Origin: Polaribacter ponticola | GTDB lineage: Bacteria > Bacteroidota > Bacteroidia > Flavobacteriales > Flavobacteriaceae | Reading direction: 5' to 3' | Assembly (NCBI RefSeq): GCF_026191475.2 | Contig: NZ_JAOSLC020000003.1 | Coordinates: 1,705,001-1,769,000 of the forward strand | DNA length: 64,000 nucleotides | Shown: one piece after another, positions 18,929 to 29,073 of the stretch | Layout of the letters: every line of letters starts with the position of its first letter | How positions within the stretch are numbered: the first letter of the stretch is position 1 | The notes under the pieces: model-generated | Told to the model about the DNA's origin: nothing | What the model saw: the letters and a program-made list of their open reading frames with translations, nothing else | The model's database searches: none | Program-made: the position numbers and the translations under genes

Positions 18929-19429
18929 TTAAACCCATTGACAAATAATACCTGCCATAATTGCTAAAGTTACAACCCAATAGCCCGCATTTATTGCCAC
19001 ATACCTTACACTCTTCTTTTCGAACATTGCAATAATTGATAAAACTGGAAGCACTAAAAATAAGCCTAAAATTGCACCGTGTAAAGCACCATGTTTAAAT
19101 GTTCTAAAACGATCTCCATACGTTTCCATATAATTAGTAAAAAAAGTTGTAGCTTCTCCTGCAACACCATCTGCAAAACCTGGTTCTCCCATTAACGAAG
19201 AATAAACTCCCCATTGATGAATAACTAATGTTTGTAGAATAAAAGCCAAAATAAAACTAAAAACTAGACATAAAATAAATATCAATGTCATGTTTCTGCC
19301 TTCCATAGATTCTTTTGTAAAACCCATTTCGTTCATCCAGGCATTTCCAAATAAAGGGCCATACCAAACAAAACCTATTACTAGTGGTACTAATGCTGCT
19401 ATTGCAACAAACAAAATATTCATTTCCAT
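18929..19429 (-). CDS. DUF1761 family membrane protein
   Basis: 166-residue integral membrane protein with four hydrophobic helices. It matches the DUF1761 family through FVWYGPLFGNAWMNEMGF near the N-terminus and FRTFKHGALHGAILGLFLVL in the second half. Function unknown. It is a single gene convergent with trpS. Confidence 0.85.
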   Translation of the reverse strand: MEMNILFVAIAALVPLVIGFVWYGPLFGNAWMNEMGFTKESMEGRNMTLIFILCLVFSFILAFILQTLVIHQWGVYSSLMGEPGFADGVAGEATTFFTNYMETYGDRFRTFKHGALHGAILGLFLVLPVLSIIAMFEKKSVRYVAINAGYWVVTLAIMAGIICQWV

Positions 19430-19496
19430 GATAAAAAAATTTATAGTTGAATATCAAATATAGGAAATAAGTTTTTGACTATTAATATGTTACAAA

Positions 19497-19529
19497 AAAA
19501 AGTCTAAAAACATAGATTTTTAGACTTTT
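19497..19529 (-). terminator. terminator after the DUF4837 gene
   Basis: AAAGTCTAAAAA, loop, TTTTTAGACTTT with flanking A and T runs. It lies 24 bases beyond the stop of the DUF4837 lipoprotein gene. Confidence 0.75.
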
Positions 19530-19552
19530 AAATATTATTTATAAAAATGTGA

Positions 19553-20536
19553 TTATTTTATTTTCATAGATTTAGCAATTGCTTCCAATTCAAAAAGAAA
19601 AGCTCTTTTACTTACAGAAGGAGCATAAGTAAATCCTTCAAATACAACAAGCCTATTATTCTTTTTATCAACTACAGTATAGTTTAAAAAAGGACCAGCC
19701 ATAAAATCATTTTTAACCTCCCATTTACCACGTGTTTCATAAGCTTTTTTACCATCTAACTCGGCATCAAAAGTAAAAGGAGTATATGCTTCTTCTGTAA
19801 TCATATACATAGTTTCTGGATCTGAACCTGGTATAAATTTTTTCCCAATACTATTTCGAACAGACACAATATTTTCTGCAACCAAATTTTCATCAATTAA
19901 AGGAACCGAATATACCAGTATATTGTTACTTCCTGTTTTTGCAATACCACTAGTTAAATGATTTCTTAACCAAAGAAATTCCCCTGTATCTTCAACAGTT
20001 CTAAATCGACTAGGAATAGTAAAAGAAACTCCCAAATTACTTAGAGTCTTATAAGTGGAATTATCTATTTTATCTTTTTTAAAGATATTTTGAGTAAATT
20101 TAATATCTGAAGCTAAAAAAGTTTTTCTAATATCTTTTTTATGCTTTTGTAAAAGTTTAAGAATACTTTCGTCATCTTTTGCTTGTACAGAAATTATAGT
20201 TTGTGGTTTTGCATATACATTAGTTCTAACTGTATAACTCTCTTTTTCTCCTTCAGAAATAATCAAAATATTTCTACCTGCATTCATCATAGAACTAAAT
20301 CCGTTTGGAGCAACTTGAGAAACACTTAAAATAGGTTCTGGTTGTGGCAACCCTACCATTAATTCTCCGAAAGAATTTTTTATTTCCTTACCTATATCTC
20401 CTGTCCAATCAGATGTTTTTGCAACAACCATTACTTTGTTTATTTTACCTACAGAATCTCGTAAAATAATCTTGTCATTTCCAACACAAGCGCTTAAGGT
20501 AATTGTAATAATTATAATTGAAATTAATTTTTTCAT
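19553..20536 (-). CDS. DUF4837 family lipoprotein
   Basis: 327-residue probable lipoprotein: MKKLISIIIITITLSAC ends in a lipobox cysteine. The body matches the Bacteroidota DUF4837 family, with the KINKVMVVAKTSDWTGDIG opening, FLWLRNHLTSGIAKTGSNN and a final FVFEGFTYAP-like segment. Function unknown. It begins 4 bases after mltD on the same strand, so it is the last gene of an xth-mltD-DUF4837 operon; the context hints at an envelope role. Confidence 0.82.
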   Translation of the reverse strand: MKKLISIIIITITLSACVGNDKIILRDSVGKINKVMVVAKTSDWTGDIGKEIKNSFGELMVGLPQPEPILSVSQVAPNGFSSMMNAGRNILIISEGEKESYTVRTNVYAKPQTIISVQAKDDESILKLLQKHKKDIRKTFLASDIKFTQNIFKKDKIDNSTYKTLSNLGVSFTIPSRFRTVEDTGEFLWLRNHLTSGIAKTGSNNILVYSVPLIDENLVAENIVSVRNSIGKKFIPGSDPETMYMITEEAYTPFTFDAELDGKKAYETRGKWEVKNDFMAGPFLNYTVVDKKNNRLVVFEGFTYAPSVSKRAFLFELEAIAKSMKIK

Positions 20537-20540
20537 GAAT

Positions 20541-22061
20541 TTAGCTTTTAAAAATTTTAAGTTTAGTTCCTGGTTTTAAACTTTTAGCACTCCAAATATT
20601 GTTCCACTTTTTAATTTCATCAACAGAAACATTATTAAATTTTCTTGAAATTTTCCAAAGCGAGTCTCCTTCTTTTACTGTATATGTACTAAATGCACCT
20701 TTATTTGTTGATATTGTCTCTTTCTTTTTTACTGATTTTTTCCCAACAGAAAAAGGAACTTTTTTAGGATAAATAGATAACCTTTGCCCTACTTTTAAAC
20801 GACTATTCTTAAGGTTATTCCAACGTTTTACACTACTTACTCTTACTCCAAATTTATTTGCAATTTTACCCAAATAATCTCCAGTCTTAACTCTATAACG
20901 GATGCGTTTATCCATTTCAAAGTACTTAGGAATTGGCTTCTCTCTTTTTGCATCATCTGCATCTGCTAAAGCATATAATTCTTTTTCTTTATCTAAGAAT
21001 TCTACTGTTTTACTACTTGGTAATCGTAACGCATAATTTCTACCATTAATAAATGGGATTATATCTAATTTATAAGACGGATTTAAAAAAGAAATTTCTT
21101 CTTCATCTAAATTTATAACTTCTGAAATTTGATCAAAACTTACCGTTCTTTTTACTTGAATTGTATCTGTTTGAAAGTCGAAATATCTTGGAAGTTCTGA
21201 GTAAATTTTATGTTCATTAGCATATTCAAAAATATACATTGTTGCATAAAAAGCAGGAACATAACCTGCTGTTTCTCTAGGTAAAAAAGGTCTAATATTC
21301 CAATAATTTCTATAACCACCAGAACGTTTAATAGCTTTTCTAACATTACCAGGCCCAGAATTATAGGCCGCTAATGCTAAATCCCAATCGCCAAAAATCT
21401 TATATAATTGACTTAAATATTTACAAGCAGCAATTGTGGCTTTAACTGGGTCTTGGCGCTCATCTACATAAGAACTAACTTTTAAATCGAATTGCTTACC
21501 TGTACCATACATAAATTGCCATAAACCTGTTGCGCCAACTCTAGATTTTACTCTTGGTTTTAATGCCGATTCTACAATTGCTAAATACTTCATTTCCAAA
21601 GGAACATCGTATTGATCTAAATGCTGCTCAAACATTGGAAAATAATATTTTGCCTTAGCCATAAGCTTTGGATAGTACTTACTTCGATACAACAAATAGC
21701 TATTAATTACTTTCTCTAAAGAAGGATTAAATGCTAAATTAAATGGAGTTTTATCGTTTAAATGAGATAAACGTTGTTTTAATAAAGCTGTTGTAAGTAC
21801 ACTTTTAGAATTACCAATTATATCTTTATCTGCAATTACGTATTCTAATGTGTCTATTAAAGGAGAATTAAATTTATCTTCTATTAATAAACTATCCATC
21901 GTTTTTAAATCCAAATCAGAAATTAGATCTTGACGAAGTGGTTTTTTTATTGAATCTTTTGCAACAAATAAATTATCTGATTTATAAACTATAGTAGTAT
22001 CTTTTTCTTGTTGAGAAAAAACAGAAATGCTAAAAAATAAAAATAATAAAAGCTTGTTCAT
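20541..22061 (-). CDS. mltD: membrane-bound lytic murein transglycosylase D with two LysM domains
   Basis: Periplasmic peptidoglycan-cleaving lytic transglycosylase of 506 residues. Signal peptide MNKLLLFLFFSISVFSQ. The SLT (family 1) catalytic domain spans about 135-270, with the catalytic Glu in LAIVESALKPRVKSRVGATG and the AAYNSGPGNVRKAI motif. Two C-terminal LysM domains follow: YRVKTGDYLGKIANKFGV near 390-435 and YTVKEGDSLWKISRKFNNVS near 460-505. There is no lipobox. It follows xth by 3 bases and precedes the DUF4837 gene by 4. Confidence 0.93.
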   Translation of the reverse strand: MNKLLLFLFFSISVFSQQEKDTTIVYKSDNLFVAKDSIKKPLRQDLISDLDLKTMDSLLIEDKFNSPLIDTLEYVIADKDIIGNSKSVLTTALLKQRLSHLNDKTPFNLAFNPSLEKVINSYLLYRSKYYPKLMAKAKYYFPMFEQHLDQYDVPLEMKYLAIVESALKPRVKSRVGATGLWQFMYGTGKQFDLKVSSYVDERQDPVKATIAACKYLSQLYKIFGDWDLALAAYNSGPGNVRKAIKRSGGYRNYWNIRPFLPRETAGYVPAFYATMYIFEYANEHKIYSELPRYFDFQTDTIQVKRTVSFDQISEVINLDEEEISFLNPSYKLDIIPFINGRNYALRLPSSKTVEFLDKEKELYALADADDAKREKPIPKYFEMDKRIRYRVKTGDYLGKIANKFGVRVSSVKRWNNLKNSRLKVGQRLSIYPKKVPFSVGKKSVKKKETISTNKGAFSTYTVKEGDSLWKISRKFNNVSVDEIKKWNNIWSAKSLKPGTKLKIFKS

Positions 22062-22064
22062 ATA

Positions 22065-22826
22065 TTAAATATCTAGTTCTACAGCAATTGGACAATGATC
22101 AGAATGTTTTGCTTCTGGTAATATATATGCTCTAGAAATTTTTTCTTTTAATGGTTCTGATACCATAGCATAATCTAATCGCCAACCTTTATTATTTGCT
22201 CTAGAATTTGCTCTATAACTCCACCAAGAATACTCTTGTTTATCAGGGTTGATAAAACGAAAACTATCTACAAATCCGCTATTTATAAATTCTCCAATCC
22301 AAGTTCTTTCTTCTGGTAAAAACCCTGAAACACCTTTCATTTTAGGATTATGAATATCTATTGCTTCATGGCAAATATTGTAATCTCCACAGATAACCAA
22401 ATTAGGAGTTTCATTTTTTAAATTAGTAATGTATTCTTGAAATTCATCCATATAATTGAATTTAAAATTCAATCTTTCAGAATTTGTACCAGATGGTAAA
22501 TACAAACTCATTACAGAAACAGAATCAAAATCTACACGTAAATTTCTACCTTCAAAATCCATAGATTCAATTCCGGTTCCATATTCTATATGGTTTGGTT
22601 TTTCTTTACAAAAAATAGCTACAGAAGAATAGCCTTTTTTCTGAGCAGAAAACCAATAATGATAAGGGTAACCTGCGTTTTCAAAAGCTGTTACATCTAA
22701 TTGCTCTTTATGTGCTTTTGTTTCTTGAATACAAATTACATCTGGATTAGCAGCTTGTAACCAGTCTAAAAATCCTTTTTTTAATGCAGCTCTAATTCCG
22801 TTTACGTTGTATGATATTATTTTCAT
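22065..22826 (-). CDS. xth: exodeoxyribonuclease III (AP endonuclease family)
   Basis: DNA repair nuclease of the exonuclease III/APE1 family, 253 residues. Signature blocks: MKIISYNVNGIRAALKKG, ICIQETKA (metal ligand Glu), MSLYLPSG, GDYNICHEAIDI, GWRLDYAMVS, and the catalytic His in HSDHCPIAVEL. Start ATG 22826 fits the family exactly. First gene of a tightly packed set with mltD and a DUF4837 lipoprotein. Confidence 0.95.
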   Translation of the reverse strand: MKIISYNVNGIRAALKKGFLDWLQAANPDVICIQETKAHKEQLDVTAFENAGYPYHYWFSAQKKGYSSVAIFCKEKPNHIEYGTGIESMDFEGRNLRVDFDSVSVMSLYLPSGTNSERLNFKFNYMDEFQEYITNLKNETPNLVICGDYNICHEAIDIHNPKMKGVSGFLPEERTWIGEFINSGFVDSFRFINPDKQEYSWWSYRANSRANNKGWRLDYAMVSEPLKEKISRAYILPEAKHSDHCPIAVELDI

Positions 22827-23016
22827 GTATCCCTTTTAATTCTTCCAAAGATAAGAAAATACTCTAGTTTAAAAACGAATCAATTATGAATGGTTACTAT
22901 ATAAGAAATGAATAACCTATTAACTTTTTTTCCTGTAGTTTCATAAAATCATTTCATATAGAAAAAAATAAAAATGGAAGTACTATAAATACAATTTTTG
23001 AGTTTACTTTTAAATT

Positions 23017-23045
23017 AAAAACCACAATTCTCATTGTGGTTTTTA
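23017..23045 (-). terminator. terminator after the CoA-transferase operon
   Basis: AAAACCACAAT, loop TCTC, ATTGTGGTTTT. It lies 30 bases beyond the scoB stop on the minus strand. The remaining gap up to xth (22827-23016) is AT-rich with no other clear signal. Confidence 0.85.
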
Positions 23046-23074
23046 TTCAATATAAATTTGTTTTTAATTTTTTC

Positions 23075-23731
23075 TTAAAAATCCATTTCTGGTATTTCAC
23101 CGTTAACAACTAAAGTCCCTTCTGTAGCTTCTTTAATCTCTTCTACTGTAACACCAGGCGCTCTTTCTAATAAATGAAACTCATTGTTTTTTACTTCTAA
23201 AACTGCTAAATTTGTAACTACTTTAGTTACACAGCCCACACCAGTTAATGGTAAAGAACATTCTTTTAATATTTTAGATTCTCCACGTTTGTTAGTATGC
23301 ATCATGGCTACAATAATATTTTCTGCCGATGCTACTAAATCCATTGCTCCACCCATTCCTTTTACCATTTTTCCTGGTATTTTCCAGTTGGCAATATCTC
23401 CATTTTGAGCTACTTCCATAGCACCTAAAACGGTTAATTGAACGTGTTTACCACGAATCATAGAAAAACTAGTTGATGAATCAAAAATAGAACCACCATC
23501 TAAAACAGTTACTGTTTGTTTACCTGCATTAATTAAATCTGCATCTTCAGTTCCTTCAACAGGAAAAGGCCCCATACCTAAAAGTCCGTTTTCAGATTGA
23601 AATTCAACTTCAATTCCTTCTGGAATATAATTAGCCACTAAAGTTGGTATACCAATTCCAAGATTTACATACCATTTATCTTGTAACTCTTTTGCAATTC
23701 TTTGTGCTATTTCTTGTTTACTTAATGCCAT
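23075..23731 (-). CDS. scoB: 3-oxoacid CoA-transferase subunit B
   Basis: Beta subunit of succinyl-CoA:3-oxoacid CoA-transferase, which moves CoA between succinyl-CoA and acetoacetate. 218 residues. The N-terminal NLGIGIPTLVANYIP and the catalytic glutamate motif QSENGLLGMGPFP are clear, as are GGSIFDSSTSFSMIRGKHV and the GKMVKGMGGAMDLV stretch. It begins 3 bases after subunit A. The normal heterodimeric arrangement supports the call. Confidence 0.93.
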   Translation of the reverse strand: MALSKQEIAQRIAKELQDKWYVNLGIGIPTLVANYIPEGIEVEFQSENGLLGMGPFPVEGTEDADLINAGKQTVTVLDGGSIFDSSTSFSMIRGKHVQLTVLGAMEVAQNGDIANWKIPGKMVKGMGGAMDLVASAENIIVAMMHTNKRGESKILKECSLPLTGVGCVTKVVTNLAVLEVKNNEFHLLERAPGVTVEEIKEATEGTLVVNGEIPEMDF

Positions 23732-23734
23732 AAT

Positions 23735-24436
23735 TTACGATTTTGGAGTAACAGTTCTTTGCTCAATTCTTTTTTCATACTTTTCGCCTTGAAAAATACG
23801 TTGTACAAAAATCCCTGGAATATGAATTTGATTTGGATCTAATGTTCCTGCTGGCACTAACTCTTCTACCTCAGCAACTGTAATTGTTGCTGCTCCACAC
23901 ATATTCGGATTAAAATTACGTGCTGTACCTTTAAAAATTAAATTACCTGCCGCATCACCTTTCCATGCTTTAACAAAAGCAAAATCTGCCTTAAAAGCTG
24001 GTTCCAAAACATACATTTTGCCATCAAACTCTCTAGTTTCTTTTCCTTCTGCAACCTCAGTTCCATAACCTGCAGGCGTATAAAAAGCGGGAAAACCTGC
24101 TTGTGCTGCTCTACATTTTTCTGCTAAAGTACCTTGTGGTGTTAATTCTACCTCTAATTCTCCAGATAGCATTTGGCGTTCAAACTCATCATTTTCTCCT
24201 ACATAAGAAGAGATCATTTTTTTTATTTGCTTTCCTTGTAGTAATAAGCCTAAACCAAAATCGTCTACACCTGCATTGTTAGAAATACATGTTACATCTC
24301 TAACATCTAATTTAACTAACTCAGAAATTGCATTTTCTGGTATACCACATAAACCGAAGCCTCCTAACATAAAAGTCATTCCGTTTTTAACACCTTCAAG
24401 TGCTTTGCTAACATTTATTACCTTCTTGTTTATCAT
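23735..24436 (-). CDS. scoA: 3-oxoacid CoA-transferase subunit A
   Basis: Alpha subunit of succinyl-CoA:3-oxoacid CoA-transferase; 233 residues, normal length. Family blocks: the glycine-rich [12 protein letters not shown] (CoA-binding loop), [13 protein letters not shown], the [20 protein letters not shown] region, and [19 protein letters not shown]. It is paired with subunit B immediately downstream, so the two form a ketone-body/acetoacetate or branched-chain catabolism step. Confidence 0.93.
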   Translation of the reverse strand: MINKKVINVSKALEGVKNGMTFMLGGFGLCGIPENAISELVKLDVRDVTCISNNAGVDDFGLGLLLQGKQIKKMISSYVGENDEFERQMLSGELEVELTPQGTLAEKCRAAQAGFPAFYTPAGYGTEVAEGKETREFDGKMYVLEPAFKADFAFVKAWKGDAAGNLIFKGTARNFNPNMCGAATITVAEVEELVPAGTLDPNQIHIPGIFVQRIFQGEKYEKRIEQRTVTPKS

Positions 24437-24491
24437 ATAAAATGTATATTTTTAAATTATTGATATTAACTTTACAAAAAACCTGTCTGTA

Positions 24492-26761
24492 TTAAAAATC
24501 TGTATCTTCTTCTATAATCTCATTTTTATCTTCATCAGTCTTTTTCTCACAATCGATATTTATCGATAATTTCTCTGGCTTTTCAAATTTCTCTCTACTA
24601 ATTTTTAAATCTTTATCAGCATAACATTTTCTCATAAACAAAGCCCAAGACGGCAAAGACATTGTTGCTCCTTGCCCTTTTGTAATACCTGCAAAATGGG
24701 TTGCTCTATCTTCTCCACCGGTCCAAACTCCTGTTGCTAGGTTTGGTACAATTCCCATAAACCAACCATCAGATTGATTTTGTGTTGTACCTGTTTTACC
24801 TGCTATTGCATTTTCGAACTTATAAGGAAAACCTGTTACCGCTTTTCCTCCAGATGTATAACCAGAACGTAATCTTACTCCAGAGCCAGATTGTGTAACT
24901 CCCTCTAACAAGTCTAAAACTACATACGCAGTTTCTTCACTTAAAACTTCTTGTGTTTCAGGCACAAAATCCTTTAATACCGTTCCGTTTTTATCTTCAA
25001 TTCTAGTAATTATCATTGGGCTAACTCGTAAACCTCTATTTGCAAAAGTACTATATGCACTAACCATTTCTAACAATGATAATTCAACTGCACCTAATGC
25101 TATAGAAGGGTTTGCTTGAATCTCTGTCTCAATTCCTGCTGCTTTGGCTAAACGTACAACATTATCAGGTCCAACTTTATCTATTAATCTTGCAGACATT
25201 GTGTTAACCGAGCCCGCTAATCCATCTTTTAAAGTAAGCATTCCTCCATATTTTTCATTCGAATTACCTGGAGTCCATTCTTCTGGAATTCCATACTTTC
25301 CTTGCGGAATCGTATATGGAGTATTAGGAAATGCATCACATGGAGACATTCTTAATTGATTAATTGCAGTTGCATATACAAATGGTTTAAATGTAGATCC
25401 CACTTGTCTTTTCTGCTGCGCTACAGCATCATATTTAAAATGCTTGTTGTTGATACCACCAACCCAAGCTTTAATATGCCCAGTTTGTGGCTCTATAGAA
25501 ACTAATCCGGAACGTAAAAAATGCTTGTAATATTTAATAGAATCCATTGGAGACATAATGGTATCTCTATCTCCTTTCCAAGAAAAGACTTTCATCTTTG
25601 TTTTCTTCTTAAAGATTTCATCTATTTCTTTAGACGATTTTCCAACCTTTTTTAATCGTCTATATCTTTCTGAACTTCTTTTAGCTCTTTCAAAACTTCT
25701 AGCAATCTCTTTTCTATCTAGATCATAAAAAGGTGCAGTCCTATTTCTTTTTTGTTCTTTAGAAAAATACGATTGTAAATTAGCCATGTGTTCTTTTATA
25801 GCTTCTTCTGCATATTGTTGCATTCTAGAGTCTATAGTAACATAAATCTTTAAACCATCACTAAAAATATCGTACTCCTCTCCGTTAGGTTTTGGGTTAT
25901 TTTGCACCCATTTACGCATAATTTTTTGTAAATGTGTTCTAAAATAAGTTGCATAACCATCGCTATGACTTTCTGGTGTATAATTGATGTTTAAATCTAA
26001 TTGTTGAAGGTTGATTTTTTCACCCTCGGTAATTAAACCATTTCGTGTCATTTGCAACAATACTACATTTCTTCTCTGTTTTACCTTAGCTGCTCTTCTT
26101 AAAGGATTAAAATAAGAGGCGTTTTTTAACATCCCAACTAACATAGCAGACTCTTGAATTTCTAAATCTTTTGGTTCTTTTCCAAAATAAATTCTTGCTG
26201 CAGAACGAATACCAACTGCTTGGTTAATAAAATCGTACTTATTTAAGTACATGGCAATAATTTCTTGCTTTGTATATTGTCTTTCTAGCTTAGTAGCTAC
26301 AACATACTCTTTCATTTTTTGCCCAATTCTTTTAAAAATATTTCTAGAAGCTTTTCCTGTAAATAGCATTTTTGCCAATTGCTGGGTTATTGTACTTGCT
26401 CCACCGCTTCCTGGTTTTAAAATTGCTCTTCCTAATCCTTTAAAATCAATTCCAGTATGCTCATAATATCGCTCATCTTCTGTTGCTACTAAAGCATTTA
26501 CTAAGTTTTCTGGCAATTCGCTAAACTTAACGGGTGTTCTGTTTTCTTTCGCGTATTTACCAATGGTTACACCATCTGCAGAAATTACTTCTGTTGCTAA
26601 ATTTGTTTGTGGGTTCTCTAATTCTTCAAAAGTTGGTAATGCTCCAAAACCACCTGCAGAAGCTGTAAAAAAAGTAATACCATTATTAGAAAACCTCCTA
26701 AGATAATCCCCCAAAATAAGATAAGATACTTTTTAAAATTTATTGTTTCTTTCTTTGCCAT
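24492..26761 (-). CDS. penicillin-binding protein 1A (bifunctional), frameshift near 26670
   Basis: Class A PBP polymerising and cross-linking peptidoglycan. The glycosyltransferase-51 domain shows ATEDERYYEHTGIDFKGLGR and GGASTITQQLAKMLF. The transpeptidase domain shows the active-site VGSTFKPFVY (SxxK), GSVNTMSA (SxN) and GKTGTTQNQSDGW (KTG). The natural start is ATG 26761 (MAKKETINFKKYLILFWG), giving the N-terminal membrane anchor, but that frame shifts at a T7 run near 26670; one more T joins it to TASAGGFGALPTFEELENP. The rest is intact. It starts 1 base after gldH and ends the ricT-gldH-PBP1A operon. Confidence 0.9.
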
Positions 26762-26762
26762 T

Positions 26763-27263
26763 TTATTTTGCTTTTTCAACGCTAAAACCTACATCTTGCA
26801 CTCCGTGTAAAAAAGGAATCGAATTAACTTCTCCGTTTTTTCTCATAGCATGACGAATGTTTAACAGATATTTTCCTGATTTAGGAAACACTTTTTCCTT
26901 TTTATAAAATAATTTATTTTCTTTAATATCTGCAAACCCTTTTCCTAAAAAGCGTCCAGTTTTATCAGACATTTCGTATTGTAATGTATCTATAACTTTA
27001 TCTCCACTAGGAAAATTTAGTTCTGTAATTAGATACAGATTACTAAACGGATAGTCTTTATTATTTCTAATATTTATAAACAAATCTTTAGCTAAAATTG
27101 TATCAATTACATTAAACTCAAAAGAAACATTTTTATGCGCTTCCCAAGCAGCACTTGGTAATGATTGATATTTTGTAAACTCAATATTATCACTACAAGA
27201 AACAAGGAAAATAAGAACAGTTAAAAAAACTAAAATTCTATTTTTCTGGAGAACTGCTTCCAT
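26763..27263 (-). CDS. gldH: gliding motility lipoprotein GldH
   Basis: 166-residue lipoprotein needed for gliding motility and T9SS function in Flavobacterium. The signal peptide ILVFLTVLIFLVSC ends in a lipobox cysteine. The body has the family pattern: FTKYQSLPSAAWEAHKNVSF, FINIRNNKDYPFSNLYLITE, GKGFADIKENKLFYKKE and FLHGVQDVGFSVEK. I start it at ATG 27263 (MEAVLQKNRI); it overlaps the end of ricT by 26 bases. A longer frame upstream is only the ricT tail in another frame. The neighbourhood with ricT and a class A PBP is the usual one for Flavobacteriaceae. Confidence 0.92.
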   Translation of the reverse strand: MEAVLQKNRILVFLTVLIFLVSCSDNIEFTKYQSLPSAAWEAHKNVSFEFNVIDTILAKDLFINIRNNKDYPFSNLYLITELNFPSGDKVIDTLQYEMSDKTGRFLGKGFADIKENKLFYKKEKVFPKSGKYLLNIRHAMRKNGEVNSIPFLHGVQDVGFSVEKAK

Positions 27264-28709
27264 CTTTGGGTTTATTGTTATTTCTATTTCTATTGTTTCT
27301 TCTAGGTTTATTAACCTTTGTACCTTCAGCTTTCGGCTGATTTGGATTGTTCTTTTGATTTGGATTCTGTTTTGACTTTGAGTTTTGCTTAGGTTTTGGT
27401 TGATTTGTTTTAGCAACGGGTTTTGCCTTAGGCTTTGTTCTTACTTTTGGTTTTGCCTCAGACCTTGAGTTTTGATTCGGATTTTGTTTTGGCTTTGGCC
27501 TTCTGTTTTGCTGCGGTTTCTGATTATTATTCTTTACCGGATTAGCACCAACAACTGCAGGTTTTTTCTTCCTTTTGTTTCTATTATTTCTTCGCTTACT
27601 TATTTTTGGCGCATCAAAACGTGTTAAACTATCTTGCCCTACAGCATCTTCAAAATTAACCGTTTCTGGTATTTCTATTTCAGACTCATACTCTTCTAAT
27701 GAAATAGACTTTTCGTTATTTTTATTTAATTCAATTATTTCTTGAACCTGTTCTAACGTTAATTTAAACCATTTAAAACGCTCTTCTTTGTATGTATACC
27801 AAAGATGTTTTTTAAAAATATCCATCTTTACAAAAACCGCTAAACCTTTTTCAGTTTTTAAAACCACATCTTGTTTAGGAAACGATTTTAAAGCATCTAA
27901 ATACGTGTCTAATTCAAAATTTAAACAACATTTAAGCTTGCCACATTGGCCTGCTAATTTTAGAGGATTTAAAGATAATTGCTGATAACGTGCTGCTGAT
28001 GTACTTACTTTTCTAAAATCTGTTAACCAAGTAGAACAACATAACTCTCTACCGCAAGAACCTACGCCACCTAATCTGGCTGCTTCTTGTCTTGCGCCTA
28101 CTTGTTTCATTTCTACACGAATAGAAAAAGCACTTGCTAAATCTCTAATTAATTGTCTAAAATCTACTCTTGTATCTGCTGTATAATAAAAAGTAGCTTT
28201 ATTTCCGTCTCCCTGAAACTCTACATCAGAAAGTTTCATTTGCAAACCTAACCTACCTAAAATTTCTCTTCCTCGTCTTTGGGTTTCTTCTTCTCTAGCT
28301 CTTGCAGCTTGCCAAATATCTATATCTTTTTGCGATGCTTTTCTGTAAATTTTCTTAACATCTTCATGATCTGCAGTAATTTTGCGCTTTTTCATTTGCA
28401 CTTTTACCAATTCTCCTGCTAAAGAAACTGTACCTACATCATGACCGGGAGAACTTTCTACAGCAACAATATCTCCCATAGAAATGGTTAAGTTTTCTGT
28501 ATTTTTAAAAAATGTTTTCGTCCGTTTTTAAAACGGATTTCAAAAATATTAAAACGCTCTTCTCCACTTGGTAATGTCATGTTAGAAAGCCAATCGAAAA
28601 CAGCTAGTTTTTCACTACCACTTCCACAACTTCCACTTCCACAATTTCCATTACTCTTACAACCTTTTGGTACTCCATTTTCTGTTGTACCACAACTTCC
28701 ACATGCCAT
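27238..28709 (-). CDS. ricT: PSP1-domain protein RicT, frameshift near 28505
   Basis: RicT/YaaT-type PSP1 protein, in Bacillus part of a Fe-S-containing complex affecting RNA processing. The N-terminal part (28709 to about 28500) starts MACGSCGTTENGVPKGCKSN and is Cys-rich. After a frame break at T6 (one more T restores HFFKNTENLTISMGD), the conserved PSP1 core follows: VESSPGHDVGTVSLAGELV, then GGVGSCGRELCCSTWLTDF and GQCGKLKCCLNFELD with clustered cysteines. Residues from about 290 of the downstream frame form a very basic, low-complexity Lys/Asn/Pro/Gln tail. It leads the ricT-gldH-PBP1A operon. Confidence 0.88.
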
Positions 28710-29029
28710 GTGAGTATATATTTATTTAGTAATTAGTTGTTAGTAACTAGTTATTTAGTAGAATTTACTATATACTATGTGCTAAAACCTAAATACTATT
28801 TGGATTCATAAATTGATTATCAAGCTGATACACAAACACAGCTTCATCTTCACTAATTCGTAAATATACGCATTCTCAAAGAATGAAAAAATAGGTAAAT
28901 GAAAGTTATCTAATCGATTTTTCTATTTAATTACACTTCAAATGTAGTTTTAAAATTTGCTTTGTAATAACGCTCTTTAGAATTTGCTTTGATTTAATTA
29001 GAATTCGTGTGAAAGTTTATTTTTAAAAC
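28710..29029. other. intergenic region upstream of ricT, no gene seen
   Basis: AT-rich stretch without a supportable frame on either strand. It contains short direct repeats of the TAGTTATTTAGTA type (28717-28765) and, on the minus strand, TACATTTG at 28939-28946, a possible -7 promoter box lacking a clear -33 TTTG at the right distance. Confidence 0.4.
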
Positions 29030-29059
29030 AAAAAAAGCCCTCAAAATTGAGGACTTTTA
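29030..29059 (-). terminator. terminator after the 29074-29667 lipoprotein gene
   Basis: AAAGCCCTCAA, loop, TTGAGGACTTTT with A and T runs, 15 bases beyond the stop on the minus strand. Confidence 0.75.
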
Positions 29060-29073
29060 ACACTATACTTTAT

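Noticed and set aside
26763..27416. Longer version of GldH with a 51-residue basic N-terminal extension
   Set aside because: The extension is the basic tail of ricT read in another frame; the lipoprotein signal requires the start at 27263.
28488..28709. Separate 73-residue Cys-rich protein (metallothionein-like)
   Set aside because: It is the N-terminus of RicT; one added T in a T6 run fuses it to the PSP1 core.
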